DNA of 64,000 nucleotides from a virus. Position 1 is the stretch's first letter. Every line of letters begins with the position of its first letter. The notes under the pieces were generated by a model that did no database searches, was not told where the DNA came from, and saw nothing but the letters and a program-made list of their open reading frames with translations. The DNA lies in the IMG/VR virus record IMGVR_UViG_3300048592_000616, positions 1 to 64,000 of that record; one strand, written 5' to 3'. A program made the translations under genes and the position numbers. Positions 61,976 through 64,000 of this stretch are shown piece after piece.

Positions 61976-64000
61976 CAACTTACTACGTCAACGCCGGACC
62001 CAGCGGTAACAACAGCAACGACGGCCGGTCCTCCGGGTCACCCTGGAAGACGCTGAGTAAGGCGGCAAGCTCCATCAGCAACGGCGATACCGTCAAGATC
62101 GCACCGGGCACCTACTCCGAACGCCTGACAATCCGCACCCCGAACTCGACTTGGGAGCACGACGGCACTGCCGGGACGGTCTATATCGAGGGCGGCTATA
62201 CCAACACGACCGCCTGGAGGAACAACAACCAGACCTACCGGCCGGACCAAGGCAGCTGGGGGACGGGCACATGGAACGCCGGTGGATACCAAAACCTCGT
62301 GAACATCGAGGCCAGCGGGGTGACGCTCAACGGCAAGACCAAGTACGGCATTGTCATTAGATATGCGCCGGGCGAGGGGCTTCAGACAACGTTGGACGGC
62401 CACGACGCGATCATCAAGTTCGTACACGTGGACTACTGCTACGGCGGCGGCTGGCGCATCTTCAGTAATGACACCTTGGTCGAAGATTGCGCCTGTACGC
62501 GGTGCGGCCTGCAGTTGTTTGACCCGGATTCCCTCGCCGTCGGACCGGCGGGCGTCCCCGTTGCGTTTCTGGTGGCCCAAACCGACATCAATCACAGAAC
62601 CGAGCGGGTTACCGTGCGTCGCGTCATTTCCCAATGCAACTGGGGGGAGGGTATCGCGGCGGGCTTCGGCTCAATAGATGTCGTCGTCGAGTCCTGCGAG
62701 AGTTCCACGAACTACCATCTGGCCTTCTATGCCAACTGCGGCCGTGACGCCACCTTTCGGAACAACATCGCCTGGTGGGACGCCGCCGCATCCGACTTTA
62801 CGGGATCCAGCGGTGATACCGCAGACGGGTTCGTGTTTGGCGATGAGAGCAAGCGGCTGGCTAGCAGCGACCTGCCCTCCTTATCCGCAAGGTATTACAA
62901 CAACATCGCCATCGGGGTTCGTCGCGGTTTTCAGATACGAAACAACGGCAGCAACTACAGAACGCAGGTCGACGGTTTGTACTTCGGGTTCAACACCATT
63001 ATTGCCACCGCCGACGCCAAATTCGCCATTGACCTTGGAGGCGCACCCCCCAACGCCAACCCGAAGGCGCTCATCGAAAACAACGTCATCGAGGTGCTGG
63101 GGGGCGCGGTGACGGCGAAGGGGACGGACAAATACACCTTCCGCAACAACGTTTGGCGTAGCACCCCGCCGTCCTCGGCAAGAGGGGCGGGCGATGTCTA
63201 CGCTAACCCTCGGCTAACCAACCCCAACTTCACCTTGCCCGCCACGAATTGCAACAAGAAGGGGGCATCCTTCACGCCGGTCAGCATCCGTAACAGCATC
63301 CAGTTCGCCCAGTTGCAATCCACTAGCCCGGCGATCAACAAAGCCGCGTCCGGGTCGGCCGGGGGCGTCACCCCGCCATCCGTGACGACTGACATCTCCG
63401 GCGCGGCGCGCGGCGCGGCGCGGGACTGTGGCGCGTGGGAGTTCGGCGGGACGCCTACCGACCCGGGCGACGAGTTGACCGCCAACTTCTCGCAGTCGGC
63501 CACATCGGGCGAGGTGCCGCTGACGGTCAACTTCGTGGATACCAGCGTCAGCACCGGCACCAAGACCGCCTGGTTGTGGGACTTCGGGAACGGCGCGACA
63601 TCGACCGTGCAGAACCCGACCTACGTCTATAGCACGCCGGGGGTCTACACGCCGAGCCTGACGGTCTACGACAACAACGGCCTGCAGGCGACCAAGACGG
63701 GATCGCCGATCACCGTCATCCCGGCCACGGAACCGCCCAGCGGCGGCGGGAGCGGCGGCGTGGCGGCCGCGCGGGCGACGACGCGCACCTCGACCGGCAG
63801 CCAGACGATCACCGGCCTGGGCACCAAGACGCCGCTGGCGCTGCTGTTCATCTTATCCGGCGCGCCGACGGTGGGCACGCAGGCCGATAACGCGCACCTG
63901 TGTATCGGCGTGTGGACGCCCGCCGCGCAGTACGCCCAAGTCATTGGCGGTCGCGACAACGTGGCGGCCATCGACGACCGCAGCGGCCACGTCGTCGGCA
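61972..64000 (+). CDS. Beta-helix tail fibre/spike with PKD domain (runs off the window)
   Basis: GTG 61972 opens a frame with no stop to the window end (676 codons). Residues 1-45 (YYVNAGPSGNNSNDGRSSGSPWKTLSKAASSISNGDTVKIAPGTYSE) are the classic start of right-handed parallel beta-helix proteins, followed by many N-rich rungs (VVESCESSTNYHLAFYANCGRDATFRNNIAWWD). ~500-585 is a PKD domain (FSQSATSGEVPLTVNFVDTS ... AWLWDFGNGATS ... YVYSTPGVYTPSLTVYD). A Gly-rich hinge leads to a new beta domain (RTSTGSQTITGLGTKTPLALLFI). Likely receptor-binding or glycan-degrading. Confidence 0.82.
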   Translation, partial: MTTYYVNAGPSGNNSNDGRSSGSPWKTLSKAASSISNGDTVKIAPGTYSERLTIRTPNSTWEHDGTAGTVYIEGGYTNTTAWRNNNQTYRPDQGSWGTGTWNAGGYQNLVNIEASGVTLNGKTKYGIVIRYAPGEGLQTTLDGHDAIIKFVHVDYCYGGGWRIFSNDTLVEDCACTRCGLQLFDPDSLAVGPAGVPVAFLVAQTDINHRTERVTVRRVISQCNWGEGIAAGFGSIDVVVESCESSTNYHLAFYANCGRDATFRNNIAWWDAAASDFTGSSGDTADGFVFGDESKRLASSDLPSLSARYYNNIAIGVRRGFQIRNNGSNYRTQVDGLYFGFNTIIATADAKFAIDLGGAPPNANPKALIENNVIEVLGGAVTAKGTDKYTFRNNVWRSTPPSSARGAGDVYANPRLTNPNFTLPATNCNKKGASFTPVSIRNSIQFAQLQSTSPAINKAASGSAGGVTPPSVTTDISGAARGAARDCGAWEFGGTPTDPGDELTANFSQSATSGEVPLTVNFVDTSVSTGTKTAWLWDFGNGATSTVQNPTYVYSTPGVYTPSLTVYDNNGLQATKTGSPITVIPATEPPSGGGSGGVAAARATTRTSTGSQTITGLGTKTPLALLFILSGAPTVGTQADNAHLCIGVWTPAAQYAQVIGGRDNVAAIDDRSGHVVG

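Noticed and set aside
1-64000. CRISPR array
   Set aside because: Tandem repeats found (12-bp, 5-bp, 15-bp) have no unique spacers and the phased GGTT elements are dispersed, so none has array architecture. The search was by eye and could miss a short array.
1-64000. tRNA genes
   Set aside because: No T-arm GTTCGANTC with matching acceptor stem was seen; hairpins at 7109, 14095 and 28921 do not fold as cloverleafs. A tRNAscan run would settle it.

Overview
The window is a GC-rich, densely packed tailed-phage genome segment. It is probably a temperate phage or a phage-plasmid: a ParA/ribbon-helix-helix partition pair and a DnaB replication module are present, and no integrase, rRNA or tRNA was seen. 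Nearly all genes lie on the + strand as short, overlapping operons, with GTG and TTG starts common. The one confident minus-strand gene is a very large lysis/glycosidase protein. The host cannot be read from the sequence. A high-GC bacterium, possibly Chloroflexota-like, is only a guess.

Layout. 1-231: end of an upstream gene. 361-6088: an operon behind a strong terminator, holding small accessory genes and then a complete type IV CRISPR effector set (csf1, cas11-like, csf2, csf3), translationally coupled to a Trm1-like methyltransferase and a TGT/DpdA-like transglycosylase. No CRISPR array, cas6, DinG or cysH was seen, so it looks type IV-B-like with the accessory gene replaced. 6085-14075: small accessory genes, a GIY-YIG endonuclease with a hairpin over its ribosome binding site, an RtcB RNA ligase, a DUF5662-type protein and a MazG-like protein. 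14076-17701: a pentanucleotide-repeat RNA candidate and the minus-strand chimeric endolysin. 18021-24306: HicA-like, RHH, FtsK/TraB-like lipoprotein ATPase, ParA/RHH partition and a degenerate response regulator. 24702-35857: replication (initiator, DnaB), DNA methyltransferases, a nuclease-like gene, RusA and zinc-finger proteins. 36215-41175: small terminase candidate, dCTP deaminase and an intein-split large terminase. 44546-64000: virion genes (protease-scaffold-capsid fusion, adaptors, portal, MuF, tail tube, frameshifted chaperone, tape measure, baseplate, beta-helix fibre running off the end).

Regulation is unusually legible. Four operon promoters share the core TATGAT-N4-KCATAC-YWAACGAM. 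A GGTTSC-N4-GGTTGC element phased at 10 bp recurs in at least eight intergenic sites, and at three promoters it (or a related 10-bp repeat) runs into the -35 box. Intrinsic terminators sit immediately before the Csf operon and before the head operon, which suggests antitermination or attenuation. The most interesting candidate for an undescribed system is the phage-borne csf1-cas11-csf2-csf3-methyltransferase-transglycosylase cassette at 1870-6088.
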